64,000 bases of DNA, from assembly GCA_964235945.1 (NCBI GenBank), contig CAXSDV010000001.1, forward strand, positions 68,832-132,831, written 5' to 3'. Source of the stretch: JASLDZ01 sp964235945 (GTDB taxonomy: Bacteria; Pseudomonadota; Alphaproteobacteria; Caulobacterales; Caulobacteraceae). Each line of letters begins with the position of its first letter. Position 1 is the first letter of the stretch. Below the pieces are notes generated by a model that did no database searches, was not told the origin of the DNA, and was given only the letters and a program-made list of their open reading frames with translations. The position numbers and the translations under genes were made by a program. Of this stretch, positions 47,783 through 56,690 are shown piece by piece.

Positions 47783-49816
47783 ATGGCTTCCGCTGTCTCC
47801 GCCGCCGGGTCGCAGGGCCCGATGCTGGCTCGCGCCGCCCGCGAGGCGTTCGTCAAGCTCGACCCCCGGGCGCTGCTGGGCAACCCCGTCATCCTGGCGA
47901 CCGAGGTGGTGGCCGTGCTCGCCACCTGCTCGGTGGTGGACGCGGCCGTGCGCGGCGCGGCGCCCGGCTTCGCCGTACAGATCGCGCTTTGGCTGTGGGC
48001 GACGGTGCTGTTCGCCAACTTCGCCGAGAGCGTGGCGGAGGGGCGGGGCAAGGCCGCCGCCGACGCCCTCCGCGCCGCCCGGGTCGACACCAAGGCCAAG
48101 CTGCTGACCGACCCCGCGGACCGCACCACCCGCCCCGTCTCGGCCAGCGACCTCAAGGTCGGCGACGTAGTGCTGGTGGAGGCGGGCGACATGGTGCCCG
48201 CCGACGGCGAGATCACCGAGGGGGTGGCCTCCGTCAACGAGGCGGCCATCACCGGCGAGAGCGCGCCGGTGATCCGCGAGTCGGGCGGCGACCGCTCGGC
48301 CGTGACCGGCGGCACGACCGTGGTGTCCGACTGGATCAAGGTGCGCGTCACCGCCGCCCAGGGCTCGTCCTTCCTCGACCGCATGATCGCCATGGTCGAG
48401 GGCGCCGACCGGCGCAAGACGCCCAACGAGATCGCCCTGGCCGTGCTGCTGGCGGGGCTGACCCTCGTGTTCGAGATCGCGGTGGTGACGCTGCTGGGCC
48501 TGGGCCGCTTCTCGGGCGTGGTGCTGGATCCGCTGATCCTGGGCGCCCTGTTCATCTGCCTGATCCCGACCACCATCGGCGGCCTGCTCTCGGCGGTGGG
48601 CATCGCCGGCATGGACCGGCTGCTCAAGTTCAACGTGCTGGCCACCAGCGGCCGGGCGGTGGAGGCGGCGGGCGACTGCGACACCCTCCTCCTGGACAAG
48701 ACGGGAACCATCACCTTCGGCAACCGCATGGCGGTGGAGGTCGCCCCCGCCCCCGGCGTGCCCGCGCAGGCCGCCCTGCGCGCCGCGATGATGGCGAGCC
48801 TGGCCGACGAGACGCCCGAGGGCCGCTCCATCGTCGAACTGGCCGCGGTGGACGGCGTGCGCGGCGAGATCCCCGCCGGCGCGACCGCCATCGCCTTCAG
48901 CGCCGTCACCCGCCAGTCGGGCCTGGACGCCGGCGAACGTAGCTGGCGCAAGGGCGCGGTCGACTCGGTGTTGGCCTCGCTGAACCTCACCCGCGCCGAC
49001 ATGCCCGCCGAACTCGCCGCGGCGGTGGACCGGGTGGCGCGCTCGGGCGGCACGCCGCTGGCGGTCAGCGAAGACGGCCGCCTCGTGGGCGTGATCCACC
49101 TCAAGGACGTGGTGAAGCCCAACATCAAGGCCCGCTTCGCCGACCTGCGCCGCATGGGCATCCGCACGGTGATGATCACCGGCGACAACCGCGTCACCGC
49201 CGCCGCCATCGCGGGCGAGGCGGGGGTGGACGACTTCCTGGCGGAGGCCACCCCGGAGGACAAGCTGCGGCTGATCCGCGACGAGCAGGCCAAGGGACGC
49301 CTGGTCGCCATGTGCGGCGACGGGGCCAACGACGCCCCGGCGCTCGCCCAGGCGGACGTGGGCGTGGCCATGCAGACCGGCGCCCAGGCCGCCCGCGAGG
49401 CGGGCAACATGGTCGACCTCGACAGCGACCCCACCAAGGTCATCGAGATCGTCGAGACCGGCAAGCAGCTCCTCATCACCCGCGGCGCGCTCACCACCTT
49501 CAGCATCGCCAACGACGTGGCCAAGTACTTCGCCATCATCCCGGCCATCTTCGTGGTGTCGCTGCCGGCGTTGGGCGCGCTCAACGTCATGCGGCTGCAC
49601 AGCCCGCAGAGCGCCATCCTCTCGGCGGTGATCTTCAACGCCCTGGTGATCGTGGCGCTGATCCCGCTGGCGTTGCGCGGGGTGAAGTACCGCGCGGTGG
49701 GCGCCGGCCAGCTCCTGGGCCGCAACCTGTTGGTCTACGGGCTGGGCGGCGTCGTCGCCCCCTTCGTCGGCATCAAGGCGATCGACCTGATCGTCTCCGC
49801 CCTCCACCTCGCCTGA
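47783..49816 (+). CDS. kdpB: potassium-transporting P-type ATPase KdpB
   Basis: Catalytic subunit that phosphorylates itself and drives K+ uptake. The 677-residue P-type ATPase shows the phosphorylation loop LLDKTGTITFGN (Asp305), actuator-domain TGES in AAITGESAPV, the nucleotide-domain KGAV motif and the hinge GDGANDAPALAQADVGVAMQ. The cation-binding helices are normal in number and spacing. Start ATG at 47783. It lies between kdpA and kdpC as usual. Confidence 0.98.
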   Translation: MASAVSAAGSQGPMLARAAREAFVKLDPRALLGNPVILATEVVAVLATCSVVDAAVRGAAPGFAVQIALWLWATVLFANFAESVAEGRGKAAADALRAARVDTKAKLLTDPADRTTRPVSASDLKVGDVVLVEAGDMVPADGEITEGVASVNEAAITGESAPVIRESGGDRSAVTGGTTVVSDWIKVRVTAAQGSSFLDRMIAMVEGADRRKTPNEIALAVLLAGLTLVFEIAVVTLLGLGRFSGVVLDPLILGALFICLIPTTIGGLLSAVGIAGMDRLLKFNVLATSGRAVEAAGDCDTLLLDKTGTITFGNRMAVEVAPAPGVPAQAALRAAMMASLADETPEGRSIVELAAVDGVRGEIPAGATAIAFSAVTRQSGLDAGERSWRKGAVDSVLASLNLTRADMPAELAAAVDRVARSGGTPLAVSEDGRLVGVIHLKDVVKPNIKARFADLRRMGIRTVMITGDNRVTAAAIAGEAGVDDFLAEATPEDKLRLIRDEQAKGRLVAMCGDGANDAPALAQADVGVAMQTGAQAAREAGNMVDLDSDPTKVIEIVETGKQLLITRGALTTFSIANDVAKYFAIIPAIFVVSLPALGALNVMRLHSPQSAILSAVIFNALVIVALIPLALRGVKYRAVGAGQLLGRNLLVYGLGGVVAPFVGIKAIDLIVSALHLA

Positions 49817-49827
49817 GGAGCGTGTCC

Positions 49828-50403
49828 ATGCTCTCCCACCTGCGCCCCGCGGTCGTGACGATCGCGCTGATGACGCTGACCACCGGCGTCCTGTACCCCC
49901 TCGTGGTGACGGGGGCCGCCGCCCTCCTGCCCGGCCCCGCCCACGGCTCGCTCCTGCGCGACGCGGACGGGCGCGTGCGCGGCTCGGCGCTGATCGGCCA
50001 AAGCTTCGCGCGGGCCGAGTACCTGCACGGGCGGCCCTCCGCGGCGGGAAACGGCTACGACCCCACCGCGTCCGGCGGCTCCAATTACGGCCCGCTCGAT
50101 CCCCGCTTGGCCGACCGGATCAGGGGCGACGCCGCGGCCATCGCTCGGGAGGCGCCGGGCCAAGCCATCCCCGCGGACGCGGTGGCCGCCTCCGGCTCCG
50201 GCCTCGATCCCGAGATCTCGCCCGAATACGCGCGCCTGCAGGCGCCGCGCGTGGCCGCCGCCCGCCACGCCCCGGTCGCCGCGATCCAGGCGGCGATCGA
50301 CGACGCCACGCGGGGGCGCACCCTGGCGGTCCTGGGCGAGCCGCGCGTCAACGTCCTCCTCGTCAACCGCGCGCTCGACGCGCGCCTTCCGCTCCGGAGA
50401 TGA
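49828..50403 (+). CDS. kdpC: potassium-transporting ATPase subunit KdpC
   Basis: Single-pass subunit that increases ATP affinity of KdpB. The 191-residue protein has an N-terminal transmembrane helix (VVTIALMTLTTGVLYPLVVTG) and a periplasmic domain with GSALIGQSFARAEYLHGRPSA, the SGGSNYGPLDPRLADRI motif and ASGSGLDPEISPEYARLQ. I use the ATG at 49828, with GAGGAG seven bases upstream; the GTG at 49822 is too close to that site. Its stop overlaps the next ATG. Confidence 0.97.
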   Translation: MLSHLRPAVVTIALMTLTTGVLYPLVVTGAAALLPGPAHGSLLRDADGRVRGSALIGQSFARAEYLHGRPSAAGNGYDPTASGGSNYGPLDPRLADRIRGDAAAIAREAPGQAIPADAVAASGSGLDPEISPEYARLQAPRVAAARHAPVAAIQAAIDDATRGRTLAVLGEPRVNVLLVNRALDARLPLRR

Positions 50404-51317
50404 CCCTCGTGTTCCGCCTGAACCGCCCGCTGCTCGCGGGCGTCGCGCTCGCCCTCCTGGCCGCGCCCGCCGCGGCTCTGGCCCAGATCGCGCCGGACAC
50501 GCCGCCTCCCGCTCCCGCCGGCCCCGCCTCCGCGCCCACGGCGACCGCCGCCCAGGACGCCGCGCCCGCCGCCGCCGCCGACGAGCTCGCCGCCATCTGC
50601 ACCGACCGCCCCACCAGGTCGAACGCCGCCTGCACCGTGGAGCCCGGCCATTTCCAGTACGAGGCCGATATCTTCAACGGCTCCTTCCTTCGGCTGCACG
50701 GAACGACCACCGACGTCTACTTGGCCACCAACCCGACGCTGAAATACGGCTTGGCCAAAGGCGTCGACGTGGAGGCCAACATCGCCCCCTACGAGGTGGT
50801 GCGCACTCACGACGGTTCGGGCGACGCCAGCACCCTGAGCGGAGTCGGCGACTTCTACCTTCGGGTGAAATGGAACTTCTACAACACGACGGACGGCAAG
50901 CTGTCGGTCGGCGCCATACCTTACGTCAAGGCTCCGCTCGCCCGCGCGGGCATCGGCGACGGCGCCGTGGAGGGCGGGCTGATCGTGCCCGTCAACTACA
51001 AGCTCACCGACAAGATCACCCTGACCACCGCGCCGGAGGTGGACGACTTGAAGGACGCCGCCGGCACGGGCCGCCACGCCAACACCGCCCAGTTGGTCAA
51101 TATCGGATACAGCCTGCCCCACGGCGTCACCGTCTACGGAGAACTCTACGGCGATTGGAATTTCGATCCCTCGGGCACGGTCCGCCAGTACACCGCCGAC
51201 CTGGCCGCCGCCTGGGGGCTCACCAAGTACCTTCAGGTGGACGCGGGGCTCAACTTCGGGCTCAACCGCTATGCGCCGGGCGTGCAAGCCTATTTCGGCG
51301 TGTCGCAGAAGTTCTAG
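50400..51317 (+). CDS. outer-membrane beta-barrel protein within the kdp operon
   Basis: A 305-residue protein with a signal peptide (LLAGVALALLAAPAAALA-QI), an Ala/Pro-rich spacer and a beta-barrel-like body ending in a C-terminal Phe, typical of outer-membrane proteins. Strands such as GHFQYEADIFNGSF, VEANIAPYEVV and GVTVYGELYGDWNFD alternate polar and hydrophobic residues. It resembles the MetA-pathway-type transporter family of outer-membrane proteins. The ATG overlaps the kdpC stop (ATGA), so it is produced with the pump; kdpD follows 13 bases after it. It may help potassium or another ion cross the outer membrane. Confidence 0.85.
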   Translation: MTLVFRLNRPLLAGVALALLAAPAAALAQIAPDTPPPAPAGPASAPTATAAQDAAPAAAADELAAICTDRPTRSNAACTVEPGHFQYEADIFNGSFLRLHGTTTDVYLATNPTLKYGLAKGVDVEANIAPYEVVRTHDGSGDASTLSGVGDFYLRVKWNFYNTTDGKLSVGAIPYVKAPLARAGIGDGAVEGGLIVPVNYKLTDKITLTTAPEVDDLKDAAGTGRHANTAQLVNIGYSLPHGVTVYGELYGDWNFDPSGTVRQYTADLAAAWGLTKYLQVDAGLNFGLNRYAPGVQAYFGVSQKF

Positions 51318-51330
51318 CGGAGAAGGCATC

Positions 51331-54063
51331 TTGCCCACGGCCGCGGAGGTCAGGCGCCCCGACCCCGACGCCCTGCTCGCCGACGTGCGGCGCGGGGAGC
51401 GCGGGCGGCTGCGGGTCTACCTCGGCATGTCGCCGGGGGTGGGCAAGACCTACGAGATGCTGGTCGCCGCCGCCCGCCGCCGCGCGGACGGTCTGGACGT
51501 GGCGGTCGGCCTGATCGAGACCCACGGCCGGCGCGAGACGGAGGCGCTGCTGGCCGGCCTGGAGGTCCTGCCGCGCCGGCCCGTCGATCACCGCGGGCGC
51601 ATGCTCATGGAGTTCGACCTGGACGCGGCCCTCGCCCGGCGTCCCCGCCTGCTCCTGGTGGACGAGTACGCCCACTCCAATACGCCGGACGCGCGCCACC
51701 CCAAGCGCTGGCAGGACGTGGACGAGCTGCTGGACGCGGGCATCGACGTCTGGACCACCCTCAACGTCCAGCACCTGGAGAGCCTGGTGGACGTGGTGTG
51801 GCGCATCACGGGGGTGCGCGTGCGCGAGACGGTGCCCGACCAGGCGCTGACCCACGCCGACCAGATCCGCTTTGTCGACATCACCCCCGAGGAGCTGCGC
51901 GCCCGGCTGGACGCGGGCAAGGTCTACGTGCCGGAAACCGCGCGCCTGGCGTCCGAGCGCTTCTTCAAGCTGGAGAACCTCACCGCCCTGCGCGAGCTGG
52001 CCCTGCGCCGCGCCGCCCAGACGGTGGACGACCAGCTGAACGCCGTCATGCGCCGCCAGGGCATCGAAGGGCCCTGGGCGGCGGGCGAGCGCATCCTCGT
52101 GCTGGTGGCGGGCGACCCCATGGCCCTCGCCCTCGTACGCGCCGGTCGCCGCCTCGCCGACCTGATGGACGCGCCGTGGACGGTGGCCACCGTCGAGATC
52201 GCCAACCGCCCGCCGCCCGCGCCCGAGGCCCGCCGGCGCGCCTCCGAAGCCTTCACCCTGACCGAGCAGTTGGGCGGCGCGACCCTCGTGCTCACCGGCG
52301 ACGACCTGCCCGCGACCGTGCTGGACTACGCCCGCCGCAACAACGTCACCCAGGTCGTGCTGGGCAAGTCGAAAGGCCGCCGCCTCCCTCGGCTGCTGGG
52401 CCGCGACCTCGCCCAGGCGTTGCTCGACCGCTCCGGCGGAGCGGCGCTGCACTTCGTCACGGAGGGCGCGCCCGAAACGAAGCGCGGACCCGCCCCGGTC
52501 GCCGCCGTGACCCGGACCGGGAGCCGCCGGCGCGACTTCGCCGTGGCCGTCGGCGCCGTGGCGGCGGCCACCCTCGTCTCCACCCTGCTGGACCGCATGG
52601 CGGCGAGCGCCAACCTGGCGATGATCTACCTGGCCTGCGTGCTGTTGACGGGGCTGTCTTCTGGCCTGCGCCCGGCGCTGCTGGCGGCGGCCCTGTCCAT
52701 CGGCCTGTACAACTTCCTGTTCCTGGAGCCGCGCCTCACCTTCACCATCGGCCACGCCGCCGACGTGCTGACCTTCGTCATCTTTCTGGCGACGGCGGGG
52801 GCGACGGGCTGGCTTTCCGGCCGGGTCCGCGACCAGGCGCGCACGGGACGGCGGCGCGCCTCGGCGGTGGCGGCGCTGCTGGCCGCGAGCCGCCGCCTGT
52901 CCGCCGCCGCCACCCGCCAGGACGCCGCCCAGGCCCTGGCCGAGCAGGCCGCCGCCGCCGCGGGGGGGCCTGCGGTCGTGCTGCTGCCGCGCGAGGGCGA
53001 GGTGGCCCCCGCCGCGGGCGCCCCCGACCTGCCCGCCCTGTCCACCGCCGAGATCGCGGCCGCGCGCTGGGCCTGGGAGCGGGGCGAGCCGGCGGGCGCG
53101 GGAACGGGCACCCTGCCGCAGATCGGCTGGACCTTCCGCCCGCTGGTGGGGCTGCGCGCCCCCGCGGGAGTGGCGGGCTACGCCGCCGTCGCGGACCGGG
53201 CCCCCGAGGACGAGCGCTTGCTGGCGGCCATGCTGGACCAGGGCGCGGTGGCGCTGGAGCGCGCCGACCTCGCCGTCGGCCAGGCCCGCACGGAAGGCCT
53301 GCGCCGCTCCGAGCAGCTGCGCACCGCCCTGCTCAACTCCATCAGCCACGACCTGCGCACGCCCCTGGCCACCGTGATGGGCTCGGCCTCGACCCTGATC
53401 GAGTTCGACGACCGGCTGACACCCGAGGTGCGCGCGGACCTGCTGCTCTCCATCCGCGAGGAGGCCGAGCGGCTCAACGGCTATGTCGGCAACCTCCTGG
53501 ACATGACGCGGCTGGAGGGCGACGCCCTGGAGCCCCAGCGCGAACTGGTGGACGTGCGCGAGGTTCTGGCCGCGGCCATCGCCCGCGTCCAACGTCGCCT
53601 GGGCGGCCGGGTGCTCACCCGCGACTACCCCGCCGACCTGTCGCTGGTGGAGCTCGACCCGGCGCTGCTGGAGCAGGCGGTGCTCAACGTGCTGGAGAAC
53701 GCCCTGGCCTACAGCCCGGCCCAGACGCCCATCGAGGTCGCCGCCTACGAGGACCGCAGCAACGTGGTGATCTCCATCGAGGACGAGGGCAAGGGCATAC
53801 CCGCCGCCGAGCTCGCCCGCGTGTTCGACCGGTTCCGCCGCCTGGACGAGTCCAGCGACCGCAGCCGCGGCGAGCGCGGCAAGGGCACGGGGCTGGGCTT
53901 GTCCATCTCCAAGGGGTTCATCGAGGCCATGGGCGGGCGCATCGCCGCCGCCAGCCCCATCCGCACGCATCCCTCCGGCGCGGGCCCTTCCACCGCCGGG
54001 TGGGGCACGCGCATACTGATCAGCCTGCCCAAGCTCCCGCCCGACACCGCGCCACGCCCGTGA
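51331..54063 (+). CDS. kdpD: sensor histidine kinase KdpD
   Basis: Membrane sensor that responds to low potassium or osmotic stress and phosphorylates KdpE. The 910-residue protein has the N-terminal KdpD domain with P-loop GMSPGVGKTY (residues ~33-42) and DEYAHSNTPD, then a universal-stress-like domain. A four-helix membrane domain (ANLAMIYLACVLLTGL and following) comes next, then a GAF-like region. The kinase core follows: phospho-acceptor His in SISHDLRTPLATVMG near residue 672, EQAVLNVLENALAYSP, EDEGKGIP, GKGTGLGLSISKGF. I place the start at the TTG 51331 with CGGAGAAGG upstream. Confidence 0.96.
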   Translation: MPTAAEVRRPDPDALLADVRRGERGRLRVYLGMSPGVGKTYEMLVAAARRRADGLDVAVGLIETHGRRETEALLAGLEVLPRRPVDHRGRMLMEFDLDAALARRPRLLLVDEYAHSNTPDARHPKRWQDVDELLDAGIDVWTTLNVQHLESLVDVVWRITGVRVRETVPDQALTHADQIRFVDITPEELRARLDAGKVYVPETARLASERFFKLENLTALRELALRRAAQTVDDQLNAVMRRQGIEGPWAAGERILVLVAGDPMALALVRAGRRLADLMDAPWTVATVEIANRPPPAPEARRRASEAFTLTEQLGGATLVLTGDDLPATVLDYARRNNVTQVVLGKSKGRRLPRLLGRDLAQALLDRSGGAALHFVTEGAPETKRGPAPVAAVTRTGSRRRDFAVAVGAVAAATLVSTLLDRMAASANLAMIYLACVLLTGLSSGLRPALLAAALSIGLYNFLFLEPRLTFTIGHAADVLTFVIFLATAGATGWLSGRVRDQARTGRRRASAVAALLAASRRLSAAATRQDAAQALAEQAAAAAGGPAVVLLPREGEVAPAAGAPDLPALSTAEIAAARWAWERGEPAGAGTGTLPQIGWTFRPLVGLRAPAGVAGYAAVADRAPEDERLLAAMLDQGAVALERADLAVGQARTEGLRRSEQLRTALLNSISHDLRTPLATVMGSASTLIEFDDRLTPEVRADLLLSIREEAERLNGYVGNLLDMTRLEGDALEPQRELVDVREVLAAAIARVQRRLGGRVLTRDYPADLSLVELDPALLEQAVLNVLENALAYSPAQTPIEVAAYEDRSNVVISIEDEGKGIPAAELARVFDRFRRLDESSDRSRGERGKGTGLGLSISKGFIEAMGGRIAAASPIRTHPSGAGPSTAGWGTRILISLPKLPPDTAPRP

Positions 54064-54749
54064 CCACCGCCAAGCCCCGCATCCTCGTCATCGACGACGA
54101 GCCGCAGATCCACCGCTTCATCGGCCCCGCCCTGGAGGCGGCGGGCTACACGCCCCTGCGCGCCGAGACGGGCGAAGCGGGACTGCGGGAGCTGGCGACC
54201 GCCTCGCCGGACGCGGTGATCCTCGACCTCGGCCTGCCGGACATGGACGGCAAGGCGCTGCTGCAACGGGCGCGCGCCTTCTACGACGGCCCGATCCTCA
54301 TCCTTTCCGCGCGCGAACAGGGACTGGAGAAGATCACCGCCCTGGACCTCGGGGCCGACGATTACGTCCAGAAACCGTTCGACGTGGGCGAGTTCCTCGC
54401 CCGGCTGCGCGCCGCCCTGCGCAACAAGGTCACGCGCCAGGGCGCGGCGCCCATCGTGCGCGCGGGGGCGCTCGAGATCGACCTCGTGCGTCACCTGGTG
54501 GCCCGCGACGGCCGAACGGTGAAGCTCTCCGCGCGCGAGTACCGTCTGCTCGCCCGCCTGGTGGAGGGCGCGGGCCGCGTGCTGACCCACGGCCAGCTGC
54601 TGGAGGCGGTGTGGGGCGACAACGACCCGGACAACCTGCAGTACCTGCGCGTGCTGGTGCAGCACCTGCGGCGCAAGCTGGAGGCCGACCCGTCGGACCC
54701 GCGCCACATCCTCAACGAGTCGCGCGTGGGCTACCGCTTCCTGGCCTGA
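54060..54749 (+). CDS. kdpE: response regulator KdpE
   Basis: OmpR/PhoB-type regulator of the kdp operon. The 229-residue protein has a receiver domain (acidic pocket IDDEPQ, phospho-acceptor in VILDLGLPDMDG, switch Lys in YVQKPFDVGEF) and a winged-helix DNA-binding domain (LSAREYRLLARLVEGAG, TLRVLVQHLRRK-like recognition segment, RVGYRFLA end). A GTG start overlaps the kdpD stop. It is the last gene of the kdp set, convergent with bioD. Confidence 0.97.
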   Translation: MTTAKPRILVIDDEPQIHRFIGPALEAAGYTPLRAETGEAGLRELATASPDAVILDLGLPDMDGKALLQRARAFYDGPILILSAREQGLEKITALDLGADDYVQKPFDVGEFLARLRAALRNKVTRQGAAPIVRAGALEIDLVRHLVARDGRTVKLSAREYRLLARLVEGAGRVLTHGQLLEAVWGDNDPDNLQYLRVLVQHLRRKLEADPSDPRHILNESRVGYRFLA

Positions 54750-54784
54750 GAGCCCGCGCCCACGCCGCAGGGCGGTTGTCGACC

Positions 54785-55456
54785 TCAGAGTCCCAGGGCG
54801 TCCGGGTCCACCGCGCCGCCCCGCTCCACCACCGCCACACGCAGCGGCCCGGCGAAGCGCTGGATCGCCCGTGCGGTGACGGAGGCGGGCACGGGAGGAT
54901 CGTAAGCGGCGCTGACCACCGCCGCCAGCACGGTGACGCGGTGGGCGCGCAGGGTCTCCAGCGCGGTCAGCGCGTGGCTGATCGCGCCGAGATAGCCGCC
55001 GCACACGAGGAGGCACGGCCAGTCCAGCGCCTTCAGCCAATCGAGGCCGGTCGCCGCGTCCGTCAGGGGGCTCATCACCCCGCCCACCCCCTCCACCACC
55101 ACCGTGCAGCCCGGCGGCGCAGCCTCGCGCCGGGCGCGGCACCAAGCGGCCACCTCGTCCAGCTCCAGCCGGCGCCCCTCGCGGGCGGCGGCGAGGTCGG
55201 GGGCGAGAGGCGCCGCGAAGCGCCAGGGCGAGCACCGGTCCACCGCCTCGCGGCCGAGGGGGGCGCCCAGGGCGTCCAGCAGGCGCGCCGTGTCGCTCCC
55301 GGCGAACTCGGGGTGGTCCGGGTCGGGCACGCCGCTGACCACCGGCTTGTAGGCGCGCACCGGCCGGCCCCGGGCGCGCAGGGCGCGCACCAGCGCCGCG
55401 GCCACGTAGGTCTTGCCGATGTCCGTGCCCGCGCCGGCGACGAACACCGCGCTCAC
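54785..55456 (-). CDS. bioD: dethiobiotin synthetase
   Basis: Carboxylates and cyclises 7,8-diaminopelargonic acid to dethiobiotin with ATP. The 223-residue protein has the P-loop AGAGTDIGKTYVAAAL, the substrate Lys in YKPVVSG and the VVEGVGGVMSPL motif. The GTG start overlaps the bioF stop (GTGA), so bioF-bioD form an operon. It ends 35 bases from the convergent kdpE. bioB is not visible. Confidence 0.95.
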   Translation of the reverse strand: MSAVFVAGAGTDIGKTYVAAALVRALRARGRPVRAYKPVVSGVPDPDHPEFAGSDTARLLDALGAPLGREAVDRCSPWRFAAPLAPDLAAAREGRRLELDEVAAWCRARREAAPPGCTVVVEGVGGVMSPLTDAATGLDWLKALDWPCLLVCGGYLGAISHALTALETLRAHRVTVLAAVVSAAYDPPVPASVTARAIQRFAGPLRVAVVERGGAVDPDALGL

Positions 55457-56598
55457 GCCGCAGCCCCGACCGGAACGAGGGCGGGGCGCAGTTCGGCCAC
55501 GGCTTCGGCCAGGGCGTCCACCTCCGCCTCCGTGTGGAGGGCGCTGAAGGCCAGGCGCAGGCGCGCCGTGCCCGCCGGCACCGTGGGGGGGCGGATGGCG
55601 GGGGCGAGGAAGCCGCGCACCTCCAGCGCCGCCGACAGGGCCAGCGCCGCCCACGCCTCGCCCACGACCACGGGCACGACGGCGCTCGCCGCCTTCGGAA
55701 GACGGAGGCGGCGGGTGAAACGCCGCGCCAGCGCCAGGGGGCGGGCGCGCCGATCGGGCTCGGCCTCCATCACCTCCAGCGCCGCCAGCGCCGCCGCCGC
55801 CGAGGGCGGGGCGAGGGCGGTGGTGTAGACGAAGGCGCGCGAGCGGCTCTTCATGAGTTCGATCACCGGGGCGGAGGCGCACAGGTAGCCGCCCTGGCTT
55901 CCCAACGTCTTGGACAGCGTGCCCATCTCCAAGGGCGCGCGACCGCCGGGCTCGACGACGCCCAGGCCGTGGGCGTCGTCCACCAGCGTCCAGGCGTCGT
56001 GGGCGGCGGCCAGGGCCAGGAGTTCGGCCTCGGGCGCGCGGTCGCCGTCCATGCTGAACACCCGCTCGGTGAGCAGCAGCGCCCGCCCCGTCCCGCCCCG
56101 GGCGCGCTCCAGCACCGCGCGGGCGTCGTCCGGGTCGTTGTGGCGGAACGGCTCGACCTGCGCCCGCGAGAGCCGCGCCCCCGCCCACATGCAACTGTGG
56201 GAGAGCTCGTCCAGCACCACGAGGTCGCCGGGACCGACCAGGGCGGGGATGATCCCCAGGTTGGCCAGGTAGCCGCTGGAGAACACCAGCGCCGCCTCCG
56301 CGCCCTTCCACCGCGCCAGCCGCGCCTCGAGCTCGCCCATGAGCGGGTGGTCGCCGGACACGAGGCGCGAGGCCCCCGCCCCCGCCCCGTAGCGCCGCGC
56401 CGCCCGCGCCGCCGCCTCCACCACCGCCGGGTGCGCGGCCAGGCCCAGGTAGTCGTTGGAGGCGAAGGAGATCAGCCGGCGGCCCTCGCGCATCACCGCC
56501 GCCCCCTCCCCCCGCGCGGTGGGGCGTAGCGTGCGGCGCAGGTCCGCGGCGTCCAGGGCGGCGAGCTTGGCGGCGGCGAAGGCGTCGAGGCTCTCCAT
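55453..56598 (-). CDS. bioF: 8-amino-7-oxononanoate synthase
   Basis: PLP enzyme that condenses pimeloyl-ACP or pimeloyl-CoA with alanine, first step of the biotin ring pathway. The 381-residue protein shows SFASNDYLGLAAHP, FSSGYLANLG, DDAHGLGV and the PLP lysine in MGTLSKTLGSQGGYLC. The ATG at 56598 is preferred over a far upstream start at 56634 since the added residues are Arg-rich and not family-like. The gene is divergent from bioA across 92 bases, so both are probably controlled together. Confidence 0.95.
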   Translation of the reverse strand: MESLDAFAAAKLAALDAADLRRTLRPTARGEGAAVMREGRRLISFASNDYLGLAAHPAVVEAAARAARRYGAGAGASRLVSGDHPLMGELEARLARWKGAEAALVFSSGYLANLGIIPALVGPGDLVVLDELSHSCMWAGARLSRAQVEPFRHNDPDDARAVLERARGGTGRALLLTERVFSMDGDRAPEAELLALAAAHDAWTLVDDAHGLGVVEPGGRAPLEMGTLSKTLGSQGGYLCASAPVIELMKSRSRAFVYTTALAPPSAAAALAALEVMEAEPDRRARPLALARRFTRRLRLPKAASAVVPVVVGEAWAALALSAALEVRGFLAPAIRPPTVPAGTARLRLAFSALHTEAEVDALAEAVAELRPALVPVGAAA

Positions 56599-56690
56599 CG
56601 CCGGGGGGTGCCGCCGGGTGCGGCCGCGAGTCAAGCAGGGTGACCGGGCGGCGCGCTTGCCCGACGGCCCGGAGCGTGGGACGGCGACGT

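Noticed and set aside
45911..49807. A 1298-codon minus-strand frame opposite kdpA-kdpB
   Set aside because: Composition is His/Arg/Gly-rich noise typical of antisense to GC-rich genes; kdpA and kdpB are certain.
51262..53970. A 902-codon minus-strand frame opposite kdpD
   Set aside because: Antisense shadow of kdpD; no recognisable motif.
54750..54784. Terminator between kdpE and bioD
   Set aside because: The 35-base gap has no convincing stem or T-run.
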